This document shows, one piece after another, positions 43,799 through 53,373 of a DNA stretch of 64,000 nucleotides (the first letter of the stretch is position 1; each line of letters opens with the position of its first letter). The position numbers were made by a program, and so were the translations under genes. The notes beneath the pieces were generated by a model that was given only the letters and a program-made list of their open reading frames with translations, was not told the DNA's origin and did not search any database. Source of the DNA: Rhizobium sp. NFR07 (GTDB taxonomy: Bacteria; Pseudomonadota; Alphaproteobacteria; Rhizobiales; Rhizobiaceae). The stretch is taken from contig NZ_FOKM01000003.1 in NCBI RefSeq assembly GCF_900111905.1, positions 124,001 through 188,000 on the forward strand, read 5' to 3'.

Positions 43799-44095
43799 CT
43801 ATCTGTAGCTGTGGTCGTCGAGATAAATATCCCTCGCCTCACCCTTTGAGCCATCCCAAAGAAAAATCAGGCGCCACTGCCTGTTCACGCGGATCGAGCA
43901 AAATCCATCAAGCGATCCACGCAGCTTTTCCAGATGATTGCTCGGCGGGACAAGCAAGTCCTGATCGGTCATCGCGTCGTCGATCATCTGAAGCTTACGG
44001 AAAAGCCGGTCCTCTATATCGGCCGGTATATTCCTGTGCCGGACGTCCCGCACGAAGAAGTCATGAAGCCATTGATCCCGGAAGCCGACAATCAT
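43799..44095 (-). CDS. higB: HigB-like toxin (RelE/HigB family)
   Basis: A 98-residue toxin starting MIVGFRDQWLHDFFVRDVRH, with FRKLQMIDDAMTDQDLLVPPSNHLEKLRGSLDG and FCSIRVNRQWRLIFLW, the HigB/RelE host inhibition pattern. HigB cleaves mRNA on the ribosome. It is first in the operon, as in other higBA modules. A GGAGATTTC site precedes the ATG. It sits where betI would be expected, ahead of betC on the opposite strand. Confidence 0.9.
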   Translation of the reverse strand: MIVGFRDQWLHDFFVRDVRHRNIPADIEDRLFRKLQMIDDAMTDQDLLVPPSNHLEKLRGSLDGFCSIRVNRQWRLIFLWDGSKGEARDIYLDDHSYR

Positions 44096-44182
44096 GAAAT
44101 CTCCACTGATGCCCCAATGTACCACCTAGTGTTACGTCGAGCAAGCGCGCGCTTTTGGAACAGCGCTGTTCGCAATCACCGC

Positions 44183-44202
44183 TTGATCCAGAGCGCGATC
44201 AA
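44183..44202. promoter_or_regulatory. Inverted repeat upstream of betC
   Basis: TTGATC (44183-44188) and GATCAA (44197-44202) with an eight-base spacer form a perfect palindrome 50 bp before the betC start. It may be the site of a repressor of the bet genes, or it may act on higB, which diverges from this region. Confidence 0.45.
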
Positions 44203-44252
44203 AAATAACTCGATAGAACGCCAATCATGCCATCAGAGAGTCGATCGCGATC

Positions 44253-45770
44253 ATGTCCCGCCCGAATATCCTCATCATCATGGTCGACCAGTTGAACGGC
44301 ACGCTGTTTCCGGACGGTCCGGCAGACTGGCTGCATGCGCCGAATCTGAAGGCGCTGGCGGCGCGCTCTGCGCGATTCCGCAATAACTACACGTCCTCGC
44401 CGCTTTGCGCGCCGGCCCGCGCCTCGTTCATGGCCGGGCAATTGCCGAGCCGCACGCAGGTCTACGACAATGCCGCCGAATATGTCTCTTCGATCCCGAC
44501 CTATGCGCATCACCTGCGCCGCGCCGGTTATTACACGGCGCTTTCCGGCAAGATGCATTTCGTCGGGCCGGACCAGATGCACGGGTTCGAGGAGCGGCTG
44601 ACGACCGATATCTATCCGGCAGATTTCGGCTGGACGCCGGATTATCGCAAGCCGGGCGAACGGATCGACTGGTGGTATCACAACATGGGTTCGGTGACCG
44701 GCGCGGGCGTTGCCGAGATTTCCAACCAGATGGAATATGACGACGAAGTCGCCTTCCTCGCCAACCAGAAGCTCTATCATCTGTCACGCGAAAACGATGA
44801 CGCCGACCGTCGCCCCTGGGCGCTGACCGTGTCCTTCACCCATCCGCACGACCCTTACGTGGCGCGGAAGAAATTCTGGGATCTCTATAACGACTGCGAA
44901 CACCTGATGCCGGAGGTCGGCATGCTGGATGAACAGGACCCGCATTCAAAACGCATTCTCGGCTCCTGCGACTATGCGAGTTTCGCGATCAACGACGAGC
45001 ATATCCGCCGGGCGCGCCAGGGCTATTTCGCCAATATCTCCTATATCGACGAGAAGGTCGGCGAGCTGGTCGACACCCTCACCCGCACAAGGATGCTGGA
45101 CAGCACCGTCATCCTGTTCTGCTCCGACCACGGCGATATGCTGGGCGAGCGCGGCCTGTGGTTCAAGATGAACTTCTTCGAAGGTTCGGCGCGCGTGCCG
45201 CTGATGATCGCCGGCCCCGGCGTCTCCCCCGCCCTGCATGAGGCGCCGGTCTCCAATCTCGATGTCACGCCGACGCTCTGCGATCTCGCCGGCATCTCGA
45301 TGGCCGAAATCGCGCCCTGGACGGATGGCGAGAGCCTGAAGCCGGTGATCGACGGCGCCGAGCGCACCTCTCCCGTTTTGATGGAATATGCGGCGGAGGC
45401 CTCCTATGCGCCGCTCGTCGGCATCCGCATCGGCAAATGGAAATACATCCACTGCATGCTCGACCCGGACCAGCTGTTCGACCTGGAGGCCGACCCGCAG
45501 GAGCTGACGAACCTTGCCGGCGATCCGGACTTCGCCGACGTGGTGGCGATGTTCCGCAAACAGCGCGAGGAGCGCTGGGACATGAGCGCCTTTGACGCTG
45601 CCGTGCGCGAAAGCCAGGCGCGGCGCTGGGTCGTTTACGAAGCACTTCGAAACGGCGCTTACTACCCGTGGGACCACCAGCCCTTGCAACGCGCCTCAGA
45701 GCGCTACATGCGCAACCACATGAACCTCGACAATCTTGAAGAATCCAAGCGCTACCCTCGGGGCGAATGA
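44253..45770 (+). CDS. betC: Choline-sulfatase
   Basis: A 505-residue type I sulfatase that hydrolyses choline-O-sulfate to choline and sulfate in the cytoplasm. The formylglycine site is CAPAR (Cys52, Pro54, Arg56 within [15 protein letters not shown]); metal ligands include MVDQ at the N-terminus and [15 protein letters not shown] near residue 285. The tail ([20 protein letters not shown]...[10 protein letters not shown]) is the choline-sulfatase-specific ending. It heads betC-betB-betA. The ribosome site is weak. In Sinorhizobium the first gene of this operon is betI, which is not here. Confidence 0.95.
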   Translation: MSRPNILIIMVDQLNGTLFPDGPADWLHAPNLKALAARSARFRNNYTSSPLCAPARASFMAGQLPSRTQVYDNAAEYVSSIPTYAHHLRRAGYYTALSGKMHFVGPDQMHGFEERLTTDIYPADFGWTPDYRKPGERIDWWYHNMGSVTGAGVAEISNQMEYDDEVAFLANQKLYHLSRENDDADRRPWALTVSFTHPHDPYVARKKFWDLYNDCEHLMPEVGMLDEQDPHSKRILGSCDYASFAINDEHIRRARQGYFANISYIDEKVGELVDTLTRTRMLDSTVILFCSDHGDMLGERGLWFKMNFFEGSARVPLMIAGPGVSPALHEAPVSNLDVTPTLCDLAGISMAEIAPWTDGESLKPVIDGAERTSPVLMEYAAEASYAPLVGIRIGKWKYIHCMLDPDQLFDLEADPQELTNLAGDPDFADVVAMFRKQREERWDMSAFDAAVRESQARRWVVYEALRNGAYYPWDHQPLQRASERYMRNHMNLDNLEESKRYPRGE

Positions 45771-45795
45771 CGCGCGGGGAATGCGGAGAATGAGA

Positions 45796-47259
45796 ATGAA
45801 AGCACAGCCGAAAGCCAGCCACTTTATCGACGGCGAATATGTGGAAGACACCGCAGGCACCGTTATCGAGAGTCTTTACCCCGCCACCGGCGAGGTGATC
45901 GCAAGGCTGCATGCGGCAACGCCTGCGATCGTCGAACAGGCAATCGCAGCGGCGAAACGCGCCCAGCCGGAATGGGCGGCGATGAGCCCGACGGCCCGCG
46001 GCCGCATCCTGAAACGCGCCGCCGAGATCATGCGCGAGCGCAACCGCGCTCTTTCCGAACTTGAGACGCTCGATACGGGCAAGCCGATCCAGGAAACGAT
46101 CGTTGCCGACCCGACCTCGGGGGCCGACAGTTTCGAATTTTTCGGCGGCGTGATCGCGGCCGGCATGAACGGGCAGTATATCCCGCTCGGCGGCGATTTC
46201 GCCTATACGAAGCGGGTGCCGCTCGGCGTCTGCGTCGGCATCGGCGCCTGGAACTATCCGCAGCAGATCGCCTGCTGGAAGGGCGCTCCGGCGCTCGCCG
46301 CCGGCAATGCCATGGTGTTCAAGCCATCGGAAAACACGCCGCTCGGCGCCTTGAAGATCGCCGAGATCCTGATCGAGGCCGGGTTGCCCAAGGGCCTGTT
46401 CAACGTCATCCAGGGCGACCGGGCGACGGGGCCGCTTCTCGTCAACCATCCCGATGTCGCCAAGGTGTCGCTCACCGGCTCGGTGCCGACCGGCCGCAAG
46501 GTGGCGGCGGCGGCGGCCGGCAGCCTCAAGCATGTGACGATGGAGCTCGGCGGGAAATCGCCGCTGATCGTGTTCGACGATGCCGATATCGACTCGGCCA
46601 TCGGCGGGGCCATGCTCGGCAATTTCTATTCCACTGGCCAGGTCTGCTCCAACGGTACGCGCGTCTTCGTGCAGAGGAAGGTCAAGGATCAGTTCCTGTC
46701 GCGCCTTAAACAGCGGACGGAAAAGATCGTCATCGGCGAACCGATGAACGAAGCAACCCAGATGGGGCCGCTGATCTCCTTCGACCAGCGCCAGAAGGTG
46801 ATGAGTTATATCGACAAGGGCAAGACCGAGGGTGCAATGCTTCTGACCGGCGGCGGCATCCCGAACGATGTCACCGGCGAAGGTTATTACATCCAGCCGA
46901 CCGTGTTTGCCGACGTGACCGACGAGATGACCATTGCGCGCGAGGAAATCTTCGGGCCTGTCATGTGCGTGCTCGATTTCGACGACGAGGACGAGGTGAT
47001 CGCGCGGGCCAATGCCACCGAGTTCGGCCTGTCAGCCGGCGTCTTCACCGCCGATCTTTCGCGCGGGCACCGGGTGGTGGACCAGCTCGAGGCCGGGACG
47101 CTGTGGATCAACACCTACAATCTCTGCCCGGTAGAAATTCCCTTCGGCGGATCGAAGCAGTCAGGCTTCGGGCGGGAGAATTCGCTGGCCGCGCTGGAGC
47201 ATTATTCGGAGCTGAAGACGGTCTATGTCGGCATGGGCAAGGTCGAGGCGCCGTATTGA
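45796..47259 (+). CDS. betB: Betaine aldehyde dehydrogenase
   Basis: A 487-residue aldehyde dehydrogenase that oxidises betaine aldehyde to glycine betaine with NAD(P). The general base Glu250 (TMELGGKSP) and the catalytic Cys284 ([10 protein letters not shown]) are present, as are the NAD-binding GAWNYP and the KPSENTP segment. The start at 45796 places GGAG seven bases upstream and gives the same length as rhizobial BetB; upstream ATGs are in frame but less well placed. It starts 26 bp after betC. Downstream, a palindromic repeat element separates it from betA. Confidence 0.95.
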   Translation: MKAQPKASHFIDGEYVEDTAGTVIESLYPATGEVIARLHAATPAIVEQAIAAAKRAQPEWAAMSPTARGRILKRAAEIMRERNRALSELETLDTGKPIQETIVADPTSGADSFEFFGGVIAAGMNGQYIPLGGDFAYTKRVPLGVCVGIGAWNYPQQIACWKGAPALAAGNAMVFKPSENTPLGALKIAEILIEAGLPKGLFNVIQGDRATGPLLVNHPDVAKVSLTGSVPTGRKVAAAAAGSLKHVTMELGGKSPLIVFDDADIDSAIGGAMLGNFYSTGQVCSNGTRVFVQRKVKDQFLSRLKQRTEKIVIGEPMNEATQMGPLISFDQRQKVMSYIDKGKTEGAMLLTGGGIPNDVTGEGYYIQPTVFADVTDEMTIAREEIFGPVMCVLDFDDEDEVIARANATEFGLSAGVFTADLSRGHRVVDQLEAGTLWINTYNLCPVEIPFGGSKQSGFGRENSLAALEHYSELKTVYVGMGKVEAPY

Positions 47260-47287
47260 TGATGTCTCAGGCCACGGAGCAAGCTCG

Positions 47288-47468
47288 CCCCCCTCTGGCC
47301 TGCCGGCCATCTCCCCCACAGGTGGGGAGAATAGCTGGGCGCACCCACTCGACCCAGCCGCGAACCTTTACCGACAGATCATCCTTGACCAACATTGATG
47401 GGCACGAAGATCGCGCCGCCTGTGATCTCCCCCCTTGTGGGGGAGATGGCCGGCAGGCCAGAGGGGGG
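47288..47468. repeat. Composite palindromic repeat element (rhizobial intergenic type), copy 2
   Basis: A 181-bp element with the same 33-bp terminal inverted repeats as the element at 22508. The interior differs, but the inner edges match in pairs: the left end here continues AGCTGGGCGC, as the right end does in the other element, and the right end carries the GATCAC(A) type edge. It lies between betB and betA. Relative to the direction of transcription it has the same orientation as the first element. Confidence 0.85.
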
Positions 47469-47511
47469 CCGACGCGGGATGCCTCCAATAAAACGCTTGG
47501 AGCCATTTGAC

Positions 47512-49164
47512 ATGCAGCAGGCAGATTTCGTCATCATCGGTTCCGGTTCGGCGGGTTCGGCCATGGCCTATCGCCTGTCGGAAGACGGCAAGCATTCGGT
47601 GATCGTCATCGAGGCCGGCGGATCGGACTATGGACCGTTCATCCAGATGCCGGGTGCGCTCGCATGGCCGATGAGCATGAAACGCTACAACTGGGGTTAT
47701 CTTTCCGAACCGGAGCCGAACCTCGACAATCGCCGCATCACCGCACCGCGCGGCAAGGTTCTGGGCGGCTCGTCCTCGATCAACGGCCTCGTCTATGTGC
47801 GCGGCCATGCCGAGGACTACGCCCGCTGGGAGGATCTGGGGGCCACCGGCTGGTCCTATGCGGATGTGCTGCCCTATTTCAAGCGGATGGAAACGTCGCA
47901 TGGCGGTGAAGCCGGCTGGCGCGGCACCGAGGGGCCGCTGCACGTGCAGCGCGGGCCTGTGACCAATCCACTGTTTCACGCCTTCATCCAGGCCGGCAGC
48001 CAGGCCGGCTTCGAGACGACCGAGGATTACAACGGCTCGAAGCAGGAAGGCTTCGGGTTAATGGAGCAGACGATCTATCAGGGCCGCCGCTGGTCCGCGG
48101 CCAACGCCTATCTGAGGCCCGCGATGAAGCGGCCGAATGTCGAAATCGTCCATGCCTTCGCCGAGAGGGTCGTCATCGAGAACGGCCGCGCCACGGGCGT
48201 CGAGATCGTTCGGCGCGGCGTGCCCGAAGTGATCAAGGCGAACCGCGAGGTGATCGTCGCGGCATCCTCCTTCAATTCGCCGAAGCTTTTGATGCTGTCG
48301 GGCATCGGCCCGGCGGATCATCTGAAATCGATGGGCATAGAGGTGAAGGCGGACCGGCCGGGCGTCGGCGCCAATCTTCAGGATCACCTGGAATTTTATT
48401 TCCAGCAGGTCTCGACCAAGCCTGTCTCGCTTTATTCCTGGCTGCCCTGGTTCTGGCAGGGTGTCGCCGGCGCGCAGTGGATGATGTGGAAGGGTGGGCT
48501 CGGCGCCTCCAACCAGTTCGAAGCCTGTGCCTTCCTGCGTTCCGAGGCAGGATTGAAGCAGCCGGACATCCAGTATCACTTCCTGCCGGTCGCAATTTCC
48601 TATGACGGAAAGGCGGCCGCCAAGAGCCACGGGTTCCAGGCGCATGTCGGCTACAACCTTTCAAAATCCCGCGGAAACGTGACCCTGCGTTCGGCGGATC
48701 CGAAGGACGAGCCGGTGATCCGCTTTAACTACATGAGCCATGAGGAAGACTGGATCAAATTCCGCCATTGCGTCCGGCTGACCCGAGAAATCTTTTCGCA
48801 GAAGGCCTTTGACGATTATCGCGGGCCGGAAATCCAGCCGGGCGAGAGCGTGCAGAGCGACGAAGAAATCGATGCCTTTCTGCGCCAACATCTGGAAAGC
48901 GCCTATCATCCCTGCGGCACCTGCCGCATGGGCCGAACCGATGATCCATTGGCGGTGGTCGATCCGGAATGCCGGGTGATCGGGGTCGAGGGCCTGCGGG
49001 TGGCGGATTCATCGATTTTCCCGCACGTGACCTACGGTAACCTCAACGGCCCGTCGATCATGACCGGCGAGAAGGCGGCGGATCATATTCTCGGCAGAAC
49101 GCCGCTGCCGCGCAGCAACCAGGAGCCCTGGGTCAATCCGCGGGCGGCAGTGAGCGATCGGTAA
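47512..49164 (+). CDS. betA: Choline dehydrogenase
   Basis: A 550-residue GMC-family flavoprotein that oxidises choline to betaine aldehyde (and on to betaine). The FAD motif [13 protein letters not shown] starts at residue 10, followed by [20 protein letters not shown]; the C-terminal active-site histidine lies in [12 protein letters not shown] and the FAD-binding end is [26 protein letters not shown]. The ATG at 47512 has GGAG nine to twelve bases upstream; a longer frame starting at 47395 would encode only repeat sequence ([14 protein letters not shown]) and is rejected. It is the last bet gene. Confidence 0.95.
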   Translation: MQQADFVIIGSGSAGSAMAYRLSEDGKHSVIVIEAGGSDYGPFIQMPGALAWPMSMKRYNWGYLSEPEPNLDNRRITAPRGKVLGGSSSINGLVYVRGHAEDYARWEDLGATGWSYADVLPYFKRMETSHGGEAGWRGTEGPLHVQRGPVTNPLFHAFIQAGSQAGFETTEDYNGSKQEGFGLMEQTIYQGRRWSAANAYLRPAMKRPNVEIVHAFAERVVIENGRATGVEIVRRGVPEVIKANREVIVAASSFNSPKLLMLSGIGPADHLKSMGIEVKADRPGVGANLQDHLEFYFQQVSTKPVSLYSWLPWFWQGVAGAQWMMWKGGLGASNQFEACAFLRSEAGLKQPDIQYHFLPVAISYDGKAAAKSHGFQAHVGYNLSKSRGNVTLRSADPKDEPVIRFNYMSHEEDWIKFRHCVRLTREIFSQKAFDDYRGPEIQPGESVQSDEEIDAFLRQHLESAYHPCGTCRMGRTDDPLAVVDPECRVIGVEGLRVADSSIFPHVTYGNLNGPSIMTGEKAADHILGRTPLPRSNQEPWVNPRAAVSDR

Positions 49165-49464
49165 TCAGTAGTAGTCGTCTTCGCGCTGGTGGCGGATGGC
49201 GAGGATGGTGACCGTATGGTCGCTATTTATATCGTATAGGATGACGTAACCGGATGATCCGAAAGGGATTAGGAGTTCTCGCGCGAGAGCATCATCTTCG
49301 ATTGCCTTTCGGCCCACGAATGGGAAATCCTCAAGAACGCGCATGGTTTTGAAAACGGCTTCGTAACAACGTTCCGCCAAGTCGATATCGAGTTCAGCGA
49401 GGTAGCTGTAATACCTCTCGAAATCGTCAAAGAATTGCCTGGAGTAGCGAAGCGTTCGCGTCAT
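49165..49464 (-). CDS. ParE/RelE family toxin
   Basis: A 99-residue toxin of the RelE/ParE superfamily: MTRTLRYSRQFFDDFERYYSYLAE, then VLEDFPFVGRKAIEDDALARELLIPFGSSGYVILYDI and HTVTILAIRHQREDDYY. The H-Q-R-E-D-x-Y ending is a common feature of this group. It follows the antitoxin gene with a four-base overlap. Its stop abuts the stop of the converging betA gene. Confidence 0.87.
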   Translation of the reverse strand: MTRTLRYSRQFFDDFERYYSYLAELDIDLAERCYEAVFKTMRVLEDFPFVGRKAIEDDALARELLIPFGSSGYVILYDINSDHTVTILAIRHQREDDYY

Positions 49465-49745
49465 TTCTCTTTCGCAGCCCGCGCCTCAGCAAGCTTTCTT
49501 CGCATCATATCCAGCACGTCCTCCGAAGAGTAATAAAAGCCCGTGCGCTCTATCTCTTCCCGCGCGGCCAAACCGCGGGCGATAAACTCGGCTTGTGATT
49601 TTCTGATATGGACCTGTCGGCGCAGCGAGTCCTCGACGAGGCCAGAGAGCGTCTCGCCTTCCTTGAGCACGCTTTCGGCTGCAGCGCGCAGTTCCGGCTC
49701 GACGCGCAGCGAGGGGATTGTCGCGGTCTTGGCGGCAGTTTTCAT
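49461..49745 (-). CDS. Antitoxin of the ParE-type pair
   Basis: A 94-residue protein with an N-terminal ribbon-helix-helix (TIPSLRVEPELRAAAESVLKEGETLSGLVEDSLRRQVHIRKSQAEF) and a charged tail (YYSSEDVLDMMRRKLAEARAAKEK), matching small RHH antitoxins of the YlcI/YnfO type. It is first in a coupled operon with the toxin. It differs clearly from the ParD at 29344. Confidence 0.82.
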   Translation of the reverse strand: MKTAAKTATIPSLRVEPELRAAAESVLKEGETLSGLVEDSLRRQVHIRKSQAEFIARGLAAREEIERTGFYYSSEDVLDMMRRKLAEARAAKEK

Positions 49746-49807
49746 GACGACACCTCATGCGTTGCAATTGCGATGCATGATGCGCTTGTCGACGGATATT
49801 GGCAAGG

Positions 49808-50290
49808 CTAGATAAAGCCGATCCAGCGTCCCGCCACGACCGCCGCAATCCAGATCACAATCGACAAGGCAGCGGATATACGCAGCCCCGATGTGGTCGA
49901 AGCGCCGGCCAGAACGGCCTTCCATCCCGCGCTTCGATGCACGGCGACGGCATTGGCGAGCCCCAATGCGATCAAGCCGAGTTTCCAGAGGAAGGCGGGG
50001 TTCGTCGCATATTCCGTCGGGCGGACGGAGAAGAGACAGAGGCCGGTGATGATGGCGAGGCTGAGCCCGATCCCGGCAAGGCGGGACAGATAGGGCGCGA
50101 TGACAGGCAACGGGATCGGCCTGGCCATACCGAGCAGCCGCAAATCCAGCGCCAGAATGGCACCGAACAACATGCCGAGGCTAAGGATATGGGCCGCGTT
50201 GACCAGCAGGTATGCGGTCGATGACGTGATGAGGAAACGCGCCACCGGGGTGGCGGCCAGTGGCTCCAACCATCCCATGAACAAATCCAT
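49808..50290 (-). CDS. Hypothetical membrane protein (DUF6644-like)
   Basis: A 160-residue protein with about four membrane segments (ITSSTAYLLVNAAHILSLGMLFGAILALDL, YLSRLAGIGLSLAIITGLCLFS, FLWKLGLIALGLANAVAVH, ISAALSIVIWIAAVVAGRWIGF). The H-I-L-x-x-G-M-L-F and H-R-S positions suggest the DUF6644 family. It follows the DUF6152-like exported protein by 10 bp and is probably cotranscribed with it. Such pairs are common next to each other, but the role is not known. Confidence 0.7.
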   Translation of the reverse strand: MDLFMGWLEPLAATPVARFLITSSTAYLLVNAAHILSLGMLFGAILALDLRLLGMARPIPLPVIAPYLSRLAGIGLSLAIITGLCLFSVRPTEYATNPAFLWKLGLIALGLANAVAVHRSAGWKAVLAGASTTSGLRISAALSIVIWIAAVVAGRWIGFI

Positions 50291-50300
50291 CACCGGCGTC

Positions 50301-50693
50301 TCAGTTCGTCTTTATCCTTTCCGGATACATGTCGAAATTTTTGCCCGCGACAGTGATGCGGACGGCCTTCATCAGTTTCTCGTTCTCGTCCTGCGACCTG
50401 TTGCCGAGCACGGTGATCGCATCGCCCACCTTGGCCGAACCTTCGGCGAAGCCGGAGCGCTCGGTCTGGCGCGGGTTGCCGAGATCGATCTGCCAGACCG
50501 TGCCTTCGGACATGACGGTCAGCGATGGATGCGGCGGCGCGAACGAGATGGACTGGATCGTGCCCTCCAGCGTGGTCTGCTCGCCTTCCGTCCAGGCCCA
50601 GCCGTGATGGGCGATTGCGGCGCCGGCGATCGCGGCGGACAGGGCAATGGCTGTGAAAACAGTAGCAATCGGGCGCGTTGTCATAAATGTCAT
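50301..50693 (-). CDS. Exported DUF6152-like protein
   Basis: A 130-residue exported protein. The signal peptide is MTFMTTRPIATVFTAIALSAAIAGAAIA; the mature protein starts HHGWAWTEGEQTTLEGTIQSI and continues APPHPSLTV, as in the DUF6152 family. The early histidines (HH) may bind metal, which is not established. The start at 50693 is fixed by AAGGAG seven bases upstream. The downstream DUF6644-like membrane protein begins 10 bp after the stop. Confidence 0.8.
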   Translation of the reverse strand: MTFMTTRPIATVFTAIALSAAIAGAAIAHHGWAWTEGEQTTLEGTIQSISFAPPHPSLTVMSEGTVWQIDLGNPRQTERSGFAEGSAKVGDAITVLGNRSQDENEKLMKAVRITVAGKNFDMYPERIKTN

Positions 50694-50965
50694 GGCTGCT
50701 CTCCTTTTCGCGTCTATCGACATGAAGTGGGACAGTGTGGCCGCGTGGCGAGTGGCCTCACCGGTTGTTGAAGGGCGGTTATCGCAGACGACCAATCATT
50801 CCGCGTTCATTATCGTCCCCCGACCTCCTTCCCGACCACGGTGAGTCCCATCGAGGCGGGCCGGCAGTTCCGGATTTCCGCCATCCTGACCTTGCAAGCC
50901 CCGGCACAGACGCTTAAGCAAACCCGCATACGCGATCCTCCGACCAACTGCCGTTCACGTCCCCC

Positions 50966-52306
50966 ATGTCCTCCGCCTTCCGCCGTTCCAAGATGTTCCG
51001 CCGTTCCCGCGTCATGCGCGGCTCCTGGTCGGTGTGGAAACCGCGGATCGTGTTCTGGATCGGGGCGCTGATGATCGGCGTCGTCAGCGTCGGTTTTGCC
51101 TGGGCGGCAGATGCGGCCCACGGGCTGTTCACGGCGATGACGGCGGCTGGGCCGTATAACTTCCTCATTCCGCTTCTCCTGACACCGGCAGGCTTCGCGC
51201 TCTGTGCCTGGCTTGCCATCACCGCTTTTCCCAATGCGCAGGGCAGCGGCATTCCGCAGGCGATCGCGGCACGGCATCTGCGGCATGAGGATGACCGCAA
51301 GCTGCTGCTGTCACTGAAGATTGCGGCCGGAAAGATCGTGCTGACCGTCATCGGGCTGTTCTGCGGCGCTTCGATCGGCCGCGAGGGACCGACGGTGCAG
51401 GTGGGCGCCTCGATCATGCTGGCAGCCGCCCGGTTCGGCGGCATGGCGCAGGCGCGCGGGCTAATCCTCGCAGGGTCCGCCGCCGGCATTGCCGCCGCCT
51501 TCAACACGCCGCTTGCCGGCATCGTGTTTGCCATCGAAGAGATGAGCCGCACCTACGAGGCGCGCGCCAACGGACTGGTGCTGACCGCCGTCATCCTGTC
51601 CGGTCTCGCGGCGCTTGGGCTCGTCGGCAGCTATACCTATTTCGGCGAAACTTCGGTCATGGCGACAAGTCGGCTCGACTGGCTGATGGTCGCGCTTTGC
51701 GGTGTCGGCGGCGGTGCGCTCGGTGCAGGGTTCAGCGCCTGTGCCATCCGCCTTTCGCGCCGGATCCGCCGCTGGGCGCAGCCAAACGCGATGAGACGGA
51801 TGACAGCACTTGCGACGGGCTGCGGACTGTTTGTTGCGGTGGTCGGCATCATCTCCGGCGGCGAGACCTTCGGCACCGGCTACGAACAGGCCCGCGCCAT
51901 GCTGGAGGGCGATGCCGCTTCGCCGTTGTTCTTCATCGAAAAATTCGCAAGCACGCTCGCCTCGATGGTCTCGGGCATTCCGGGCGGCATCTTCGCGCCG
52001 TCGCTCTCGGTCGGCGTTGGGATGGGCGCCACGATCGGTTCGCTTGTCGGCGCCAGCGTCGCCCTGTCCGCTCTGCTCGGCATGGCAGGTTATTTCGCCG
52101 GCGTCGTTCAGGCGCCCATGACGGCCTTCGTCATCATCATCGAAATGACCGGCAATCATGAAGCCGTCATCCCGGTCATGGCGGCCTCGATGCTGGGCTA
52201 TATCACGTCGCGCATGCTGTCGCCGGAACCGCTCTACCACGCCTTGTCGCGGCCGTTCATCGCTGCTGGATTGCGCGCAAGGCGAGCGGAGAGCCGACCG
52301 GGCTGA
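50966..52306 (+). CDS. ClC family chloride channel/transporter
   Basis: A 446-residue ClC protein. The anion-pathway motifs are GSGIPQ (about residue 93), GREGPTVQVG (about 138, with the gating Glu) and GIPGGIFAPSLSVG (about 337). FNTPLAGIVFAIEE carries a second glutamate at the proton-transfer position of ClC exchangers, so a Cl-/H+ antiporter is as likely as a channel. There are about 12 membrane helices. No CBS domains follow. The start is uncertain; the next in-frame ATGs are MFRRSRV and MRGSW. Confidence 0.93.
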   Translation: MSSAFRRSKMFRRSRVMRGSWSVWKPRIVFWIGALMIGVVSVGFAWAADAAHGLFTAMTAAGPYNFLIPLLLTPAGFALCAWLAITAFPNAQGSGIPQAIAARHLRHEDDRKLLLSLKIAAGKIVLTVIGLFCGASIGREGPTVQVGASIMLAAARFGGMAQARGLILAGSAAGIAAAFNTPLAGIVFAIEEMSRTYEARANGLVLTAVILSGLAALGLVGSYTYFGETSVMATSRLDWLMVALCGVGGGALGAGFSACAIRLSRRIRRWAQPNAMRRMTALATGCGLFVAVVGIISGGETFGTGYEQARAMLEGDAASPLFFIEKFASTLASMVSGIPGGIFAPSLSVGVGMGATIGSLVGASVALSALLGMAGYFAGVVQAPMTAFVIIIEMTGNHEAVIPVMAASMLGYITSRMLSPEPLYHALSRPFIAAGLRARRAESRPG

Positions 52307-52320
52307 GCGATACCATCGGC

Positions 52321-53298
52321 TCAGTCCCTTGCGACATCCTCGTTCTTGTCCCACTGGCCGTCGATAAAGCGCAGCGCGTCGATGATGGTCAGCTTCCAGA
52401 CCGACCAGACGTGATCGCCATCCGTGATGCGCAGCTCGGAGGGACGGCCGCCGGCCTGCAGGGTTTCGTGCAAGGCAACCGCGCCCCGCCAGAGGAAGAA
52501 ACCGTCGTCATCGCCGCAGGTGATGAAGGTCGCCGGCAGGTCCGTCTGTTCGGCGATATGCTGGGCCACCAGCGTGAAGATGTTCTTTTCGTTGAACAGC
52601 CGGGCATCGAAGGGCGTGCCGAAGGCGCCGGAGAAATGGTCACCTGTCGAGGGCAGCACGACGCCGCTCGTCACCGTCGCGCGGTCGACACGGTGGAAGA
52701 AGGCGCTGTCCTCGATCAGCTTCAGGTCGGCCGGGGTCTTGTCGAGATCGGAGGCCGGGACATTCTGCCAGATGGCGCCGGACATGCTTGCCACCGCGCC
52801 ATAGAGATCCCCATAGGCATAGGCGAGATGCAGGGCGCCGAAGCCGCCCATGGACAGGCCAGCAATCGCCCTGCCCTCGCGATCCTTGCGAACGGTCATG
52901 GTGTTCTCGATCTCGTGGCGCAGATCGGCGGTAATGGCGGTTTCGTAATCGCCGGGGCCGTCGACCGCGGCGGAATCCACGTACCAGCTGTTTGTCACGC
53001 CGGGCATGACGACGACGAGCGGACGGATGGTCTTTTCCGCGATCAGCCTGTCCAGCGTCGCCTGGATATCTCCAAGGTCACGCCAGCTGTTCTGGTTGCC
53101 ATCGTGGCCGTGCAGGAGATAGAGCACCGGCCAGCCGCCCTGAGGCGCCTCGCCATCAGGTTTATAGACGTTGACGGGGAATTCGGCGCCCAGCGCGCCG
53201 CTGCGAAAACTCGCATCGGAGATCGTGCCGGCATCAGCCGACGTCGCCAAGCCCATGATGGCGACAACAGGCAAGGCGAGTTTTGAAAGCAGCGACAT
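52321..53298 (-). CDS. Exported esterase (alpha/beta hydrolase, EstA/Fes-like)
   Basis: A 325-residue alpha/beta hydrolase of the esterase/Fes type. It has a Sec signal peptide (LSKLALPVVAIMGLATSADAG), the core PVLYLLHGHDGNQNSW, VVVMPGVTNSWYVDS, the nucleophile elbow GLSMGGFGALHLA (Ser), and a late catalytic pair in CGDDDGF and TDGDHVWSVW (Asp, His). The family acts on acyl esters or siderophores. The start at 53298 fits the signal peptide. It follows cysA downstream at 53374 and is in the same direction, with 75 bp between the end of cysA and its start. Confidence 0.85.
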   Translation of the reverse strand: MSLLSKLALPVVAIMGLATSADAGTISDASFRSGALGAEFPVNVYKPDGEAPQGGWPVLYLLHGHDGNQNSWRDLGDIQATLDRLIAEKTIRPLVVVMPGVTNSWYVDSAAVDGPGDYETAITADLRHEIENTMTVRKDREGRAIAGLSMGGFGALHLAYAYGDLYGAVASMSGAIWQNVPASDLDKTPADLKLIEDSAFFHRVDRATVTSGVVLPSTGDHFSGAFGTPFDARLFNEKNIFTLVAQHIAEQTDLPATFITCGDDDGFFLWRGAVALHETLQAGGRPSELRITDGDHVWSVWKLTIIDALRFIDGQWDKNEDVARD

Positions 53299-53373
53299 AT
53301 CCAGCCCCATCCTTCGGACAGGGCTGGAACGTCGTTTCGAATGCGCCGGTTCCCACGTCGATGCGAGCGTGCG

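Noticed and set aside
47395-47511. N-terminal extension of BetA containing [14 protein letters not shown]
   Set aside because: The extension is translated palindromic repeat sequence; the ribosome site and homology support a start at 47512.
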